Assembly: GCA_903895855.1 (NCBI GenBank)
Contig: CAITVN010000178.1
Location: forward strand, 1-64,000
DNA length: 64,000 nt
Source of the DNA: Oligoflexia bacterium
GTDB lineage: Bacteria; Bdellovibrionota; UBA1018
Reading direction: 5' to 3'
Shown: in pieces, positions 53,362 to 63,859 of the stretch
Numbering within the stretch: position 1 is the first letter of the stretch
How the letters are laid out: every line of letters starts with the position of its first letter
Notes under the pieces: generated by a model
What the model saw: only the letters and a program-made list of their open reading frames with translations
The model's database searches: none
Told to the model about the DNA's origin: nothing
Program-made: the position numbers and the translations under genes

Positions 53362-54087
53362 TCACTCAGCGAGTTTCTTCAAAATCTGAGCGAGTTTTTC
53401 ATCGTCTTTCACATCAGCCTTTGCCGACTGTTTTCGAAGCCCTCGAAACGTATCGAGGGGCCAATCTTTTTGAAAAAAATTGACCAGCCACTTCGGAATT
53501 GACCCTTTCGGGTCAGCGTGCACTTCGCCTTTAAACAGTGAAGTCTTGCCATCGCCTATCGGCGTGATCTCAAAAACGGTGTTCATCAGATTGCCACGCA
53601 CATGGTTGGCATCGAGAACAAATAACGGCTTTGCAGATGAACCAACAGGCAACTGAGGCGAAACATCAGTCTCAGACGCGTTAGAAAAAACGTACCGAAT
53701 GGTCTGACTACTTTTTTCAAATTCGATTTTTACTTTAGATAAGAAATCGCGATCTTTTAAGAATAAGGGCAAATGCAGATGATCATACTCAACGTAATTG
53801 GCGTGGTCGATCCACCGAACAATTTGAGAACTCACCAAATCGACGATCCACTCGTGTGCGCGCGAACTATCAAAAATAACGCTAGCGATTTTTAAGGGAC
53901 TCGCATCGATCGTGCCTTCACCCTTGAACGCCAGAACTGGGCTTTCGGCGACTTCTTTCTTATAAACCTTAACCCCCTCGGCATTGTCTTCGAGCTCCCA
54001 CTCGCCTAGGGTTGCAGAGGCCACGTTAACGCCGAGGCATGAGCCGATAAACAACGCCAATGAAATTGCCCTTACGGTCGTACTCAT
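53362..54087 (-). CDS. START-domain lipid-binding protein, exported
   Basis: About 241 residues. A signal peptide (MSTTVRAISLALFIGSCLGVNVASA) is followed by a START/SRPBCC fold: GVKVYKKEVAESPVLAFKGEGTIDAS, then RAHEWIVDLVSSQIVRW and GNLMNTVFEITPIGDGKTSLF. A hydrophobic-ligand or lipid-carrying role in the periplasm is likely. I prefer the ATG at 54087 because the signal peptide begins there; the frame is open to a TTG at 54123. Confidence 0.8.
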   Translation of the reverse strand: MSTTVRAISLALFIGSCLGVNVASATLGEWELEDNAEGVKVYKKEVAESPVLAFKGEGTIDASPLKIASVIFDSSRAHEWIVDLVSSQIVRWIDHANYVEYDHLHLPLFLKDRDFLSKVKIEFEKSSQTIRYVFSNASETDVSPQLPVGSSAKPLFVLDANHVRGNLMNTVFEITPIGDGKTSLFKGEVHADPKGSIPKWLVNFFQKDWPLDTFRGLRKQSAKADVKDDEKLAQILKKLAE

Positions 54088-54180
54088 GGTTGAGTTACTC
54101 ACACGAAAGTGAAAAGTCGACAACTCTAAAATAGACTGACCGAAATCAGTGTGGTTTGATTAACGAGAAGGACCTTACCC

Positions 54181-54672
54181 ATGTTGAGTAAATACCCACC
54201 TAATCTCATGATTCTGGGATTCACCCTTGCCACCCTGACTGCGATGGCGAATCTACTCTCAGGGTGTACCGATAAAAACAAAACTGGAATCAGCGTGAGT
54301 GCGACAAATGTTAGCTCTGACGTTTCCGATCGTCGAAAATCTGATTTGCCGAAACTGATAATCGAGGACCTCGTCAAAGGGAGTGGCGCCGAGGCGGCAA
54401 ATGGCAAGGCCGCTATTGTACACTACACGGGTTGGCTACAAGACGGCATCGAGTTTGATTCTTCAGTCGCAAAAAATAAGCCCCTCAAGTTTCAACTCGG
54501 TTCAGGCATGGTGATCGCTGGATGGGACAAGGGCATTTTGGGAATGAAAGTCGGTGGAAAAAGAAAACTGACGATTCCGCCAAACCTTGCTTATGGTGAA
54601 GCCGGACACGGTAAAATTCCGGGCGGTGCAACGCTCACCTTCACGGTCGAACTAGTCGATGTCACCGACTAA
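54181..54672 (+). CDS. FKBP-type peptidyl-prolyl isomerase, lipoprotein
   Basis: A 163-residue protein. A signal with lipobox LLSGC (about residue 29) is followed by a linker and a complete FKBP domain: VHYTGWLQDGIEFDSSVAKNKPLKFQLGSG, VIAGWDKGILGMKVGGKRKLTIPP and GYGEAGHGKIP-like active-site loops. Its C-terminus TLTFTVELVDV is standard. It catalyses cis-trans proline isomerisation in the periplasm. Divergent from the START gene. Confidence 0.92.
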   Translation: MLSKYPPNLMILGFTLATLTAMANLLSGCTDKNKTGISVSATNVSSDVSDRRKSDLPKLIIEDLVKGSGAEAANGKAAIVHYTGWLQDGIEFDSSVAKNKPLKFQLGSGMVIAGWDKGILGMKVGGKRKLTIPPNLAYGEAGHGKIPGGATLTFTVELVDVTD

Positions 54673-54701
54673 AAAACCGAGAACTACTGTAAGAAGTAGT
54701 T
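54671..54701 (-). terminator. Hairpin terminator for the giant lipoprotein gene
   Basis: On the minus strand AACTACT (54701-54695) pairs with AGTAGTT (54688-54682), followed by CTCGG and six T (54676-54671). The stem includes the end of the reading frame (TAG stop). Short but well formed. Confidence 0.5.
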
Positions 54702-57700
54702 GGTAAATGTAACGGTAGACCCTTTTGTTGCCACGCTAGAATTCAAACATGTGGGCGAAGCCATCGAGTTACCCGTTAAGGTTGCCCCTGCCGGCACAGC
54801 AAAGGTGGTTAATGAAGCACTATGCAAGTCACAGTACTCCATGATCAAATCGGCACCCGTCATTCTCACCTGAGCTGCACCACCCACATCTAAGTGATCT
54901 AGGTGGTGAGTCATTCGATAAACGTAATCACTATTGATAGCAGCCGGAAAACTACCCGAGGTCGTGATGAAATGATTCGTGTCATTTCCACTCAGAAGCA
55001 CAGTCGTGTGAGAAGCCGTCATCGGATTAAACGCCGAAAGCGGACTAGCATAAACTTGCAGTGTGTGGTTCGCATACACATTATCAAGACCTGTCAACAA
55101 TGTGGCTCCATTTGAGCCAATTTGAGCTGTTTTTTGATCTCCGCTGACTGAAGTTAAAACGTTTGTGTTGACAGTGGTCGACAAAAAATCTGTGTAACCG
55201 GCGTAAGTTGCAGTTGAGAGTGTCGCACCAGAGTTATCAATGATGAGAGAACCGTAATCTTGGGCCGAATGTTTGACATAGATAGTGCCGGCCGCACCGT
55301 TACCGTAATTGCCTGAGCCGTTACCTCCGTATGCCCTCACTCTCGCTTTGAATGTGGTCAGCGTGCTTGAGTCAGAAGGATAAGATAGCAGTGCTGGGCT
55401 AGCGGCAAAAGTAGATGCGTTACCCGATGAAATGAGAGCGATTCGACCACCACCGCCAGCGGCGATGCTTGAATACGCCCCGCCATTGGCCTGAATGAAC
55501 CCAGTAAAAGCACTGTTCATGTTGAATCCGCCGCAATTTAAGTAAATTGACCCACCTGCTGCATAGGTGCCGCCAGTTGCGTAGATACCCGAAGTCGAGG
55601 AGGTACCGGTGAAAGAACAGGTACCCGCAGCAGTGACACGAACCACACCACCACCGACACCTCCGCTCACGCCTGAGCCACCCGGGTAATTAGGATTGCG
55701 ATAGTCATCGTAAATCGCGCCAGCAGCCGATGCCGCCACGACGTGCCCACCTTGACCTCCGTGCGAACCACCCGCCCCACCGGTGCTTTGCAAAGCCGTT
55801 GACGGCACACTGCCACCATAACTGTAGGTCGACTTGTACCCAAGAGACGAGACATCGATTTTTCCGCCACTCAAACTGAATGTGCCGCTTAAGTTCATCT
55901 CAAGCCGATAGACCACAGTCGCGCTTGTTGCGGTATGTTTGACCGTGCCTGCACTTTGTGAATAATTCGCAGCCGTAATACTTTGTGTAATCAGCGCAGT
56001 GGTGCTTGAACTAGATATCTGCACATCACCGCTCACATTAACAGCAGGTGCATTCACCAATGAAGTATCGCCAATGCTCAAACTCGCTGCCGTCACCGTT
56101 CCTGTAGAAGCGAGGTAAGTCGAAGCTCCCGAAACTCTCAGAAGACCCGAAATATTTACGGCGCCCACATCAAGTCTCGCGCCACTCGAGAGGGTCAAGT
56201 TACCACCGGTCAGCGTCTTACCTGTGAGATTAATGTCGTTGGTTATAGTAGTGTCATTAAATACGTCACCCGTGCTGGTCTTCATACCCGCACTTCCATT
56301 AAAGAGGTACACGCCGGTCAGAGCCGTATAGGCCAAACCAGGGCCACTCAGACTACCACTGAGTAGATAAACATCGCCGTTACTTTCCATCACTGCGTTG
56401 CCACCGATATCAATGAAGTCGAGAATGTCGATACTTCTAAATGAGTCACCGGCCGAAACGCCGACAAAGCTTGAATCCATCGTGAGCGTTGTGGCGCTAT
56501 TACTTGAAACGGTGAGCACGTTATCGTCGCTCAAATTGTTGGCCGTATTATTGGTAAACGAAGTATTGGGGCGAACGCGCATGCCGGTGAAGTAATCGTT
56601 GTAAGCGGTTCCGATCGCGGGATTCATGGTGCTTGTGATCGTGACGGGCAAGCTGTCACTACCAGGGGTCGACGTGACCGTACCCGCAATTGAAACCAGT
56701 TTTGTGGTGCCACCGTTTGAATAGTGAGTGTTATTGCCATTATCAACAATCAGCGCACCATACGATTGCGGCGAAGCCTTGATGAAAATCGTACCCGCAC
56801 CCCCATTGCCGTAACTGCTGGTACCAGCGCCACCTTTTGCGATCACTTTAGTTTTGAAGGTGGTCAAAATAGTTTGAGCTGAAGCACCGGCTGGATAGGA
56901 GAGGTTACCGGTAAAACTACTCGTCGTGCCAGTTGAGATGAGAGCGATTCGACCGCCACCACCCGCGCCAACGGTTGAAGTCTGAGCGCCACCGTTCGCT
57001 CGAATAAATCCGGCCCAAGTACCGCCGGCAAAACCAGCGCAGTTCATGTAAATAGAACCGCCAGCAGAAAGAGACTGACCATCGGCATAAATACCCGAAG
57101 TCGCTGAAGCGCTACTAAACGTACAGGTACTCGCAGCCGTAATGCGAACCACTCCACCGCCCGCATACGATGACCAACCCGCACCCGGATAATTGGGATT
57201 TCGGTAATCGCCATAAGTAGGGCCTACCTCTGATGCCGTCGCATTGTACCCCCCCATACCGCCGTGTGAGGCACCACCGTAAAGATTGAACACCAATCCA
57301 GTTGACGGGGTCGACCCGCCATAGCCCTTTCCGATATACCCTTTCATCGATACATCGATTTTACCGCCGCTTTGTGAAAATGTTCCACTGAGGTTCACCG
57401 CAAGTCGATAAATCACTGTCGCGGTAGTTGCCACATGCGCAATCACACCCGCACTTTGAGTGAAGTTCACTGCTGTGATACTTTGAGTGGTGAGCGTGCC
57501 CGAGCTCGCCATGGTGAAATTGCCGGAGAGTGAAAGAGTCGGTGCCGTCACAGTCGTCGAGCCAGCCATTGCAAAATCAACCGCAGAAATGGCACCCGTC
57601 GTTGTCACGGTATTGGTCGTACCGCTCAGGTCGAAATTTCCGGTTAATGTGATCGCGTCGGCAACTAAACCAACACTGGTGCCAGTAATAGTGAGGTTAC

Positions 57701-60700
57701 GACCCGTGAGCGTTCTACCCGTCAGGTCAGTGTCCGCTGAAATGGCGATGTCATTATTGGTTCCACCAGCGGTGTATTGCATTGCTGCTGATCCGTTAAA
57801 GAAATAGAACCCTCCTAAGCTCATCGAGGTGCCACCGGGGTTACTCAAACTACCGCTTAATAAGTAAACGTCACCGTTACTTTCGGTGATAGCGCCACCG
57901 CCAATATCAATGTAATCAAGAACGTCGATGCTTCTAAAACTGTGGGTTTGCGAAACCCCAGTGAAACTCGTGGAAGTCGTCAGCGTCGTCGAACTATTTG
58001 AAGCTACTGTGACGATGTTGTCATCGCTCCAGTTATCTGTAGTGCTGTTAGTAAAACTGGTATTGGGCCTGATGCGCAACCCAGTGAAAAGATCATTGTA
58101 CGCTGTGCCCATCGCCGGATTCATTGAACTGGTGATACTAATCGGTAGTGTGTCACTGCCGGGGGTGCCGTTGATAGTTCCTGCGATTGAAACTAATTTG
58201 GTGACTCCGCCGTTAGCCAACTGAACCACATTGCCGTTGTCGACGATGAGGGCACCATAGGTCTGGCCCGAGTGCTTGATGTAAACAGACCCCGCACCGC
58301 CATTACCTGCGGTGTTGGTTGTCGCTCCACCTAAGGCTTTCACTCTCGCTTTAAACGTCGTGAGTGTAGTTGAATCTGTCGGGTACGAAAGACTACCCGT
58401 AAATGTCGCTGCGTTACCGGTAGAAATCAGAGCCACGCGACCACCGCCGCCCGCTGCATAACTGCTGGTGTTGGTTGCCCCGCTGGCTCTAATGAGCCCG
58501 GTCCAACTTGAAGTGCTAAAACCACCGCAATTGAGGTAAATGCTTCCGCCGGCAGCGCCCGATTGGCCGTCAGCATAAATGTAAGGGGCACCAGTGAATC
58601 CACAATTACCGCTCGCCGTAATTCTCACGACTCCGCCGCCGGTTCCGTACCCAGCGGTTCCGCCAGGATAATTGGGATTTCGATAATCGCCATAAGCAGG
58701 GCCAGGCGTCGTTGAAAGCGCGCCCGAATAGCCACCCATGCCACCGTGAGAGCCTCCAGCTAATCCGGTACCAGCGAGTGCGGTTGTAGGCGATCCTGGA
58801 CCATAACTATAACCAGTCAAATATCCAAGCGCAGAGACGTTAATGTTACCGCCAGTCATCGAAAAGGCTCCGCTGAGATTCATGGCTAATCGGTAAACGG
58901 TAGCCGCGGTGGTAGCCGTGTGTTTTACCGTACCCGCACTTTGAGTGTAATTAACCGCTGTTAACGATTGCGTGATGAGCGCTGCAGTACTCGTGCTTGA
59001 AATGCTCACGTTGCCCGAGAGTGAAACGGTAGGGGCGTTAACATATGACGTGCCGGAAATCGACAAATCGACTGCCGAGATGGTGCCAGTCGTGGTGACC
59101 GAACTTGCAGTGCCACTCACATCGAGGTTACCCGTAATCGTCACTGCACTCGCTGTCACCGTCGCACCCGCATTGACGGTTAGGTTTCGACCGGTCAGCG
59201 TTTTTCCGGCAAGACTGATGTCTGCACCGATGGTCATGTCTATATTGGTACCGCCGGCTGCGTACTTCATTCCGGCGTTTCCGTTAAACAAGGTAATACC
59301 AGATAAGCTCATCGACGTGCCGCCGGGGCTCGCGAGACTGCCGTTTAAGAGGTAAATGTCGCCATTACTTTCTAAAATCGAGGCGCCGCCAATATCGATG
59401 TAATCAAGAATGTCGATACTTCGAAAGGTGTTATTCTGAGAGACGCCTGTGAAATTGGCGGTCGTGGTGAGAACTTCGCCGGTGCCGTAAGCGTTAGACA
59501 AAACGGTCACAACGTTATCGTCACTCCAATCATTAGCGGTGCCATTGTCAGAAGAAGTATTCGGGCGAATGCGAAGCTCAGTAAACGCGTTATCGTACGC
59601 AGTGCCAACGGCTGGATTCATGGTGCTCGTGATGCTAATCGGCAAGGTATTGCTACCGGGGGTTCCGTTAACGGTGCCTTCAATCGAAACGAGTTTGGTA
59701 GTACCACCGTTTGAGTACTGAACGACGGTACCATTATCAACGATCAATGCACCATTCGATTGCCCTGAATGTTTGATGTAAACTGTGCCTGCACCACCGT
59801 TGCCGTAGCTTGAAGAGCCGGCGCCACCATACGCTCTCACTTTACTCTTGAACGTAGTCAATGTCGTCGAATCTACTGGGTAAGTTAAGCCACCAGAAAA
59901 ACTGCCTAAGCCCGCGGTTGAAACTAGGGCAACTCTTCCGCCTCCACCAGCGCCGTAGGTTGACGTCGTCGCCCCACCACTGGCGCGAATGACTCCGGTC
60001 CAACCTGAGCCGGTGCTTGAAAATCCGCCACACCTCAAATAGATACTTCCGCCGGCAGCGGTTGAACTGCCATCGGCCAAAATATTTGCAACCCCATTAA
60101 ACGAACACGCATTAGTCGAAACGATTCGAATGATGCCACCACCGGCATAGGCGCCACTACTTCCGCCAGGGTAAGATGGATTTCGGTAATCATCAAACAC
60201 TGGCCCCACTGCCGTTGAAACAGTCGTGTAACCGCCCATGCCACCGTGTGACCCACCGGCGCTACCTGTCGTAGCTAACCCCGTACCCGGAGTCGTGCCG
60301 GCAAAACTCTTACCAGCCGTGTACCCTAAACCAGTGGCGTCAATTGAACCACCCAACAGTGTGAGCGAGCTCACAGTGATATTCAGCCGATTGATCGTAC
60401 CAGCGATGGTAGCGGCGTGTTTGACGGTACCTGATTTGATGATCACGTCACCAAAGGTTTGCCCTTCGGTTGTCGCATCAAATGTGATCACGCCCGATGC
60501 CACGTTGATGTAGAGGTTTTTTCCGCTCGCGTCTGCCGAAGTGATGCTTCCGGCAGCTGTTACCGTTTTACCCAGAGTCGTCGCAAATTTTGACGAATCA
60601 AACGTAACCACTGCAGTATCAGTGATTGAAACGTCACCACCGGTATCAGCAATGACGGCACTGAAGGTAATCGTCGCGGTTGACGCTATTTTTGCGGTCA

Positions 60701-63700
60701 CGGTGTACGAACCACCACCCACATCAGTCGCTCTTCTGCAGGTAGAGACATTCACTCGACAGGTAGTCGATTCGATCCAAGTGGCTGTTCCTGACTGAGT
60801 GACTTCAATCGTCTTGCCTGTACCGAGCAGGTTTCCGTTCGCGTCTTTCGGTATGACAGTAATAATAGCAGTCGCCGCACCATCGGCAGGCACATAGGTC
60901 GAAGAGGTTTCAACCAATGACTGTGAACTGCTCGATGCGGGTAACGACACGACGACTGAAGTACTGCAAGCCGTCGTGAGCGCGCCAGTACTGACTTTCA
61001 AATAGATAGTACCAGTTGATGTGTAGAGAGCCGTAGTGCCAAAGGTGGCCACGCCTGAACTCGCAGTCACCGTCACATTTGCCAGAGTGCCTGAAGCCGC
61101 TGTGGTGCACGTATTGTCAGTGAACGGAGTCAAAATAACCGTTGAAGAACTATTTGACGTGACCACGTTGCCGTAAGCATCTCGAATTTGCGCAACGGTC
61201 GATGAAGTAAATGAAGTATTTTTCTGCGCGGTCGTGGGAGGCTGAGTTGAAAATGCTAACTGAGTTGCAGCGGCGGCACTCACCGTGACGCCCTTAGTAC
61301 CATCTGTCAACGTGTTGCCCGAGGCCCGCGATGCGGTCAATGTCACCGCTTCGGCCGTAGTATTTTTGTAGTAAATCAATTTAGAACTCTGACCGGTCGA
61401 AAAGGTCACGCTGGTAATGGTCGAACCGGCACACGTGCTATCGCCAACCGCATAAAAACTACCCGACCCAGCACCGTCGCTCACATTGGCAACGGTAGAC
61501 GCATTAACGCCCAGCTCTTGAGAATCAGCGTCTTGAGTGCTTGCTGTATAAGCCGTACACACTGCTGCTGTCGTGGTGGCACTACCCGTAAGAACCAGCT
61601 TCGTCGGTAAAATTTCACTCACGGTAAAACTCAGACCCTTAGTGGTAAAGCCGCCAGTATTTGTCGCAGTGATGGTATAAGTAGCACTCGAGGTGTTGAC
61701 CGTCGGCGTGCCAGTGATCGCGCCGGTTGTCGTATTAAGTGAAAGCCCTGTTGGCAGCGCAGGGCTCACCGAGTACGACACCACCGTGCCACCACTACTT
61801 GAAGGCGAGTTGGTCGCAATCGCAACATCTTTGGTGTAAGTTGCCGTCTCGCGCGTGTAAGCAAGCGACGAAGGGGCCACGTCGTTTACCGTGATACTGA
61901 GAGCTTTCGTGGTCGTGCCGCCCGAATTGGTTGCAGTTACCGTATAGGTCGCAATTGAGGTTATTGCAGTGGGCGTGCCTGTAATCAGACCCGTCGCCGT
62001 ATCAAACGAAAGACCTGTTGGCAGCGTCGAACTCACCGAGTAAGAAATGACAGCACCACCGGCGCTTGAAGGGGTATTCGAGGCGATGGTAGAATCTTTC
62101 GTATAAACTGCAGTCACCGTCGTATAGGTCAGTGCTGACGGCGCAACATCTTTTACCGTGATACTGAGAGCTTTGGTCGTTGATCCGCCGGTGTTCGTCG
62201 CTGTTACTGTATAAGTTGCCACCGGTGTTAACACTGTCGGTGTGCCTGTGATGTCACCGGTTGAAGTATCAAGTGAAAGCCCTGTCGGTAGCGCTGGGCT
62301 CACCGCGTACGAAACCACCGCACCACCACTGCTCGTTGGCGAATTAGTCGCGATCGCAGTGTTAATCGTGTAACTTGAAGTGACGGCAGTGTAATTAAGC
62401 GAAGATGGCGCAACATCGTTCACAACTACCGTAATGTCTTTCGTCACAGAGCCCGCATCGTTCGTCGCGGTGACAGTGAAGGTCGCACTGCCAGCGATCA
62501 CATTAGGGGTTCCTGAAATGATACCGCTAGACGTATTGAAGCTTAATCCTGTCGGCAAAGTGGCGCTGATTGAGAATGAACTCGGAGTACCACCACTGTA
62601 AGTTGGGCTATTCGTTGTGATCGCTGCCCCTCTGGTGTAAGTCGCTGCCAGTGTTGAATAACTGAGCGTACTGGGAGCCACTAAAGAGTTCGCAACTTCG
62701 ATGGTAATGGCTTTGGTCGCGAATCCCGTTATGTTAGACGCAGTCACCGTATAAACTGTTGGACCCCCAGCCGAACTTGGAGTTCCTGAGATAATTCCGG
62801 TTGAAGTATCAAAATTCAATCCGGTAGGTAAAGTGCCATCGATCGAATAAGAAGTTGCAGCTCCGCCCGTGTTCGAGGGCACATTAGCGATGATGGCCGT
62901 ATTTTTTACATAAGTAGGATTTAGATTAGTATAAGTCAAACTCGTCGGAGCTGAATCATTCACCGTCACACTCAAAGTGGAATTGGTCGATCCGCCCGTG
63001 TTGGTTGCTCGCACGGTGTAGCTAGCAAGTGCCGTGATGCCAGTCGGTGTGCCACTGATTACGCCGGTCGTCGTATTGAGGCTAAGCCCAGCAGGCAGCG
63101 CAGTACCAATGACGGCATAAGACACGACCAAGCCCCCCCCATTTGACGGGGTCAATTGGGTGATGGCAGACCCCTTAGTAAAAGTATAAGGTCCGGCGGC
63201 TGAATAAGTTAAAGCACTCGGTGCGCTGTCGATCACGGTCACGCTCACCGTGGCCTGGGTGCTACCCGAAGCGTTAGTGGCAGTGACGGTGTAAACCGTC
63301 ACCGCCTTGAGTTCGGTTGGTGTGCCACTGAGCAGTCCCGTAGTCGTGTTGAAATTGAGGCCTGCCGGTAACGACGGAGACACCGAGAAAGTGACATCTG
63401 AGCCGGCACCCAACGTTGCTGACAAAGGAGTTATTGCGACATCTTTGGTTAAAATCACACTTGAGCCCGAATAACTGAGGCTTGAAGGGGCAATCACGAC
63501 AACACTCGGTGATGGGCTCGCTGATGGCGAGGGTGATGGCGAAGCCGCGGGCGAAGGTGATGCGGTCACGTCTGCGGCCGGATCTCGAGTCGCTGTGTCT
63601 GTCGAAGAATCTGAAGAGCTAGTGTTCGAGCTGCTTTCACCACTTACGGCCTGAGTAGTGGCTTGATCTTTGCTGTTGATTAGGCTGCTGACTCCTTCAT

Positions 63701-63806
63701 TCTGAGACTCACAGGCAATGAGCCCCCAACTGACCAAGAGTGTTGCAGAGATCGACAGTAGCTGCCGAGTGATGAAGTTACCCGAGGGTGCATTTTCTGA
63801 TGTCAT
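54684..63806 (-). CDS. Giant repetitive surface lipoprotein, 3040 residues
   Basis: Starts with a lipoprotein signal ending LIAC (Cys about 32), so the protein is anchored in the envelope and probably faces outward. A Ser/Thr/Pro-rich stalk (SPSPAASPSPS) follows. Residues ~105-730 hold seven He_PIG (putative Ig) repeats, each ending like GLSFNTTTGLISGTPT. Residues ~735-1100 resemble Big_1/invasin-like beta domains. Residues ~1120-2860 consist of four ~500-residue repeats, each with GGSHGGMGGY, DYRNP-YPGG, IYADGQS-AAGGSIYLNCGGF, RASGGA, SFTGSLSYPTDSTTLTTF and FRSIDILDYIDIGG blocks; the last copy is shortened. The final ~120 residues are different. It is likely an adhesin; ligand unknown. The long repeats make its assembly worth checking. 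Confidence 0.85.
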   Translation of the reverse strand: MTSENAPSGNFITRQLLSISATLLVSWGLIACESQNEGVSSLINSKDQATTQAVSGESSSNTSSSDSSTDTATRDPAADVTASPSPAASPSPSPSASPSPSVVVIAPSSLSYSGSSVILTKDVAITPLSATLGAGSDVTFSVSPSLPAGLNFNTTTGLLSGTPTELKAVTVYTVTATNASGSTQATVSVTVIDSAPSALTYSAAGPYTFTKGSAITQLTPSNGGGLVVSYAVIGTALPAGLSLNTTTGVISGTPTGITALASYTVRATNTGGSTNSTLSVTVNDSAPTSLTYTNLNPTYVKNTAIIANVPSNTGGAATSYSIDGTLPTGLNFDTSTGIISGTPSSAGGPTVYTVTASNITGFATKAITIEVANSLVAPSTLSYSTLAATYTRGAAITTNSPTYSGGTPSSFSISATLPTGLSFNTSSGIISGTPNVIAGSATFTVTATNDAGSVTKDITVVVNDVAPSSLNYTAVTSSYTINTAIATNSPTSSGGAVVSYAVSPALPTGLSLDTSTGDITGTPTVLTPVATYTVTATNTGGSTTKALSITVKDVAPSALTYTTVTAVYTKDSTIASNTPSSAGGAVISYSVSSTLPTGLSFDTATGLITGTPTAITSIATYTVTATNSGGTTTKALSITVNDVAPSSLAYTRETATYTKDVAIATNSPSSSGGTVVSYSVSPALPTGLSLNTTTGAITGTPTVNTSSATYTITATNTGGFTTKGLSFTVSEILPTKLVLTGSATTTAAVCTAYTASTQDADSQELGVNASTVANVSDGAGSGSFYAVGDSTCAGSTITSVTFSTGQSSKLIYYKNTTAEAVTLTASRASGNTLTDGTKGVTVSAAAATQLAFSTQPPTTAQKNTSFTSSTVAQIRDAYGNVVTSNSSSTVILTPFTDNTCTTAASGTLANVTVTASSGVATFGTTALYTSTGTIYLKVSTGALTTACSTSVVVSLPASSSSQSLVETSSTYVPADGAATAIITVIPKDANGNLLGTGKTIEVTQSGTATWIESTTCRVNVSTCRRATDVGGGSYTVTAKIASTATITFSAVIADTGGDVSITDTAVVTFDSSKFATTLGKTVTAAGSITSADASGKNLYINVASGVITFDATTEGQTFGDVIIKSGTVKHAATIAGTINRLNITVSSLTLLGGSIDATGLGYTAGKSFAGTTPGTGLATTGSAGGSHGGMGGYTTVSTAVGPVFDDYRNPSYPGGSSGAYAGGGIIRIVSTNACSFNGVANILADGSSTAAGGSIYLRCGGFSSTGSGWTGVIRASGGATTSTYGAGGGGRVALVSTAGLGSFSGGLTYPVDSTTLTTFKSKVRAYGGAGSSSYGNGGAGTVYIKHSGQSNGALIVDNGTVVQYSNGGTTKLVSIEGTVNGTPGSNTLPISITSTMNPAVGTAYDNAFTELRIRPNTSSDNGTANDWSDDNVVTVLSNAYGTGEVLTTTANFTGVSQNNTFRSIDILDYIDIGGASILESNGDIYLLNGSLASPGGTSMSLSGITLFNGNAGMKYAAGGTNIDMTIGADISLAGKTLTGRNLTVNAGATVTASAVTITGNLDVSGTASSVTTTGTISAVDLSISGTSYVNAPTVSLSGNVSISSTSTAALITQSLTAVNYTQSAGTVKHTATTAATVYRLAMNLSGAFSMTGGNINVSALGYLTGYSYGPGSPTTALAGTGLAGGSHGGMGGYSGALSTTPGPAYGDYRNPNYPGGTAGYGTGGGVVRITASGNCGFTGAPYIYADGQSGAAGGSIYLNCGGFSTSSWTGLIRASGATNTSSYAAGGGGRVALISTGNAATFTGSLSYPTDSTTLTTFKARVKALGGATTNTAGNGGAGSVYIKHSGQTYGALIVDNGNVVQLANGGVTKLVSIAGTINGTPGSDTLPISITSSMNPAMGTAYNDLFTGLRIRPNTSFTNSTTDNWSDDNIVTVASNSSTTLTTSTSFTGVSQTHSFRSIDVLDYIDIGGGAITESNGDVYLLSGSLSNPGGTSMSLGGFYFFNGSAAMQYTAGGTNNDIAISADTDLTGRTLTGRNLTITGTSVGLVADAITLTGNFDLSGTTNTVTTTGAISAVDFAMAGSTTVTAPTLSLSGNFTMASSGTLTTQSITAVNFTQSAGVIAHVATTATVIYRLAVNLSGTFSQSGGKIDVSMKGYIGKGYGGSTPSTGLVFNLYGGASHGGMGGYNATASEVGPTYGDYRNPNYPGAGWSSYAGGGVVRITAASTCTFSSASATSGIYADGQSLSAGGSIYMNCAGFAGGTWAGFIRANGGAQTSTVGAGGGGRIALISTGTTSSFTGNLSYPAGASAQTILTTFKTKVIAKGGAGTSSYGNGGAGTIFIKASPQSYGALIVDNGNNTHYSNGGTTKLVSIAGTVTSTPGSDSLPVTITSTMNPAIGTAYNDYFTGMRVRPNTSFTNNTANNLSDDNVLTVSSNSATTLTMDSSFVGVSAGDSFRSIDILDFIDIGGNAVMESNGDVYLLSGSLSGPGLAYTALTGVYLFNGSAGMKTSTGDVFNDTTITNDINLTGKTLTGGNLTLSSGARLDVGAVNISGLLRVSGASTYLASTGTVTAASLSIGDTSLVNAPAVNVSGDVQISSSSTTALITQSITAANYSQSAGTVKHTATSATVVYRLEMNLSGTFSLSGGKIDVSSLGYKSTYSYGGSVPSTALQSTGGAGGSHGGQGGHVVAASAAGAIYDDYRNPNYPGGSGVSGGVGGGVVRVTAAGTCSFTGTSSTSGIYATGGTYAAGGSIYLNCGGFNMNSAFTGFIQANGGAYSSIAAGGGGRIALISSGNASTFAASPALLSYPSDSSTLTTFKARVRAYGGNGSGNYGNGAAGTIYVKHSAQDYGSLIIDNSGATLSTATYAGYTDFLSTTVNTNVLTSVSGDQKTAQIGSNGATLLTGLDNVYANHTLQVYASPLSAFNPMTASHTTVLLSGNDTNHFITTSGSFPAAINSDYVYRMTHHLDHLDVGGAAQVRMTGADLIMEYCDLHSASLTTFAVPAGATLTGNSMASPTCLNSSVATKGSTVTFTNYFLQ
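55230..60440 (-). repeat. Four tandem ~1.5-kb coding repeats within the giant gene
   Basis: The conserved GG-SHGG-GG(Y/H) codons lie near 60240, 58740, 57260 and 55750, so the period is about 1480-1510 bases (~500 residues). Each unit is rich in Gly, Ser and Thr and includes a calcium-free-looking Gly-rich sheet and a right-handed, beta-helix-like stretch. The fourth unit ends early, at about 55230. Confidence 0.75.
61623..63492 (-). repeat. Seven He_PIG (Ig-like) coding repeats
   Basis: Seven copies of ~89 residues (~267 bases), each starting P-(S/T)-(S/A/T)-L-x-Y and containing LP-(A/T)-GL-(S/N)-(F/L)-(N/D)-T followed by G-x-I-(S/T)-GTP, then YTVTATN. Copies are similar but not identical in DNA, so the array is old, and it would tend to recombine. 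Confidence 0.75.
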
Positions 63807-63853
63807 ACAGTCTCATTTCTCCAAAAATGGATGCAAAATTAGCTGATCACTCA

Positions 63854-63859
63854 ATTATA
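63854..63859 (-). promoter_or_regulatory. -10 box candidate for the giant lipoprotein gene
   Basis: A perfect TATAAT on the minus strand, about 50 bases before the ATG at 63806, in AT-rich DNA. No good -35 box at the right spacing was found (TAACAT 16 bases upstream is weak). Confidence 0.35.

Noticed and set aside
57487-57807. Plus-strand frame of 106 codons opposite the giant lipoprotein (and similar frames at 57928-58224, 58972-59355, 60238-60513)
   Set aside because: They are mirror frames of the Gly/Ser/Thr-rich repeats, recur at the same place in each repeat and have no ribosome sites.
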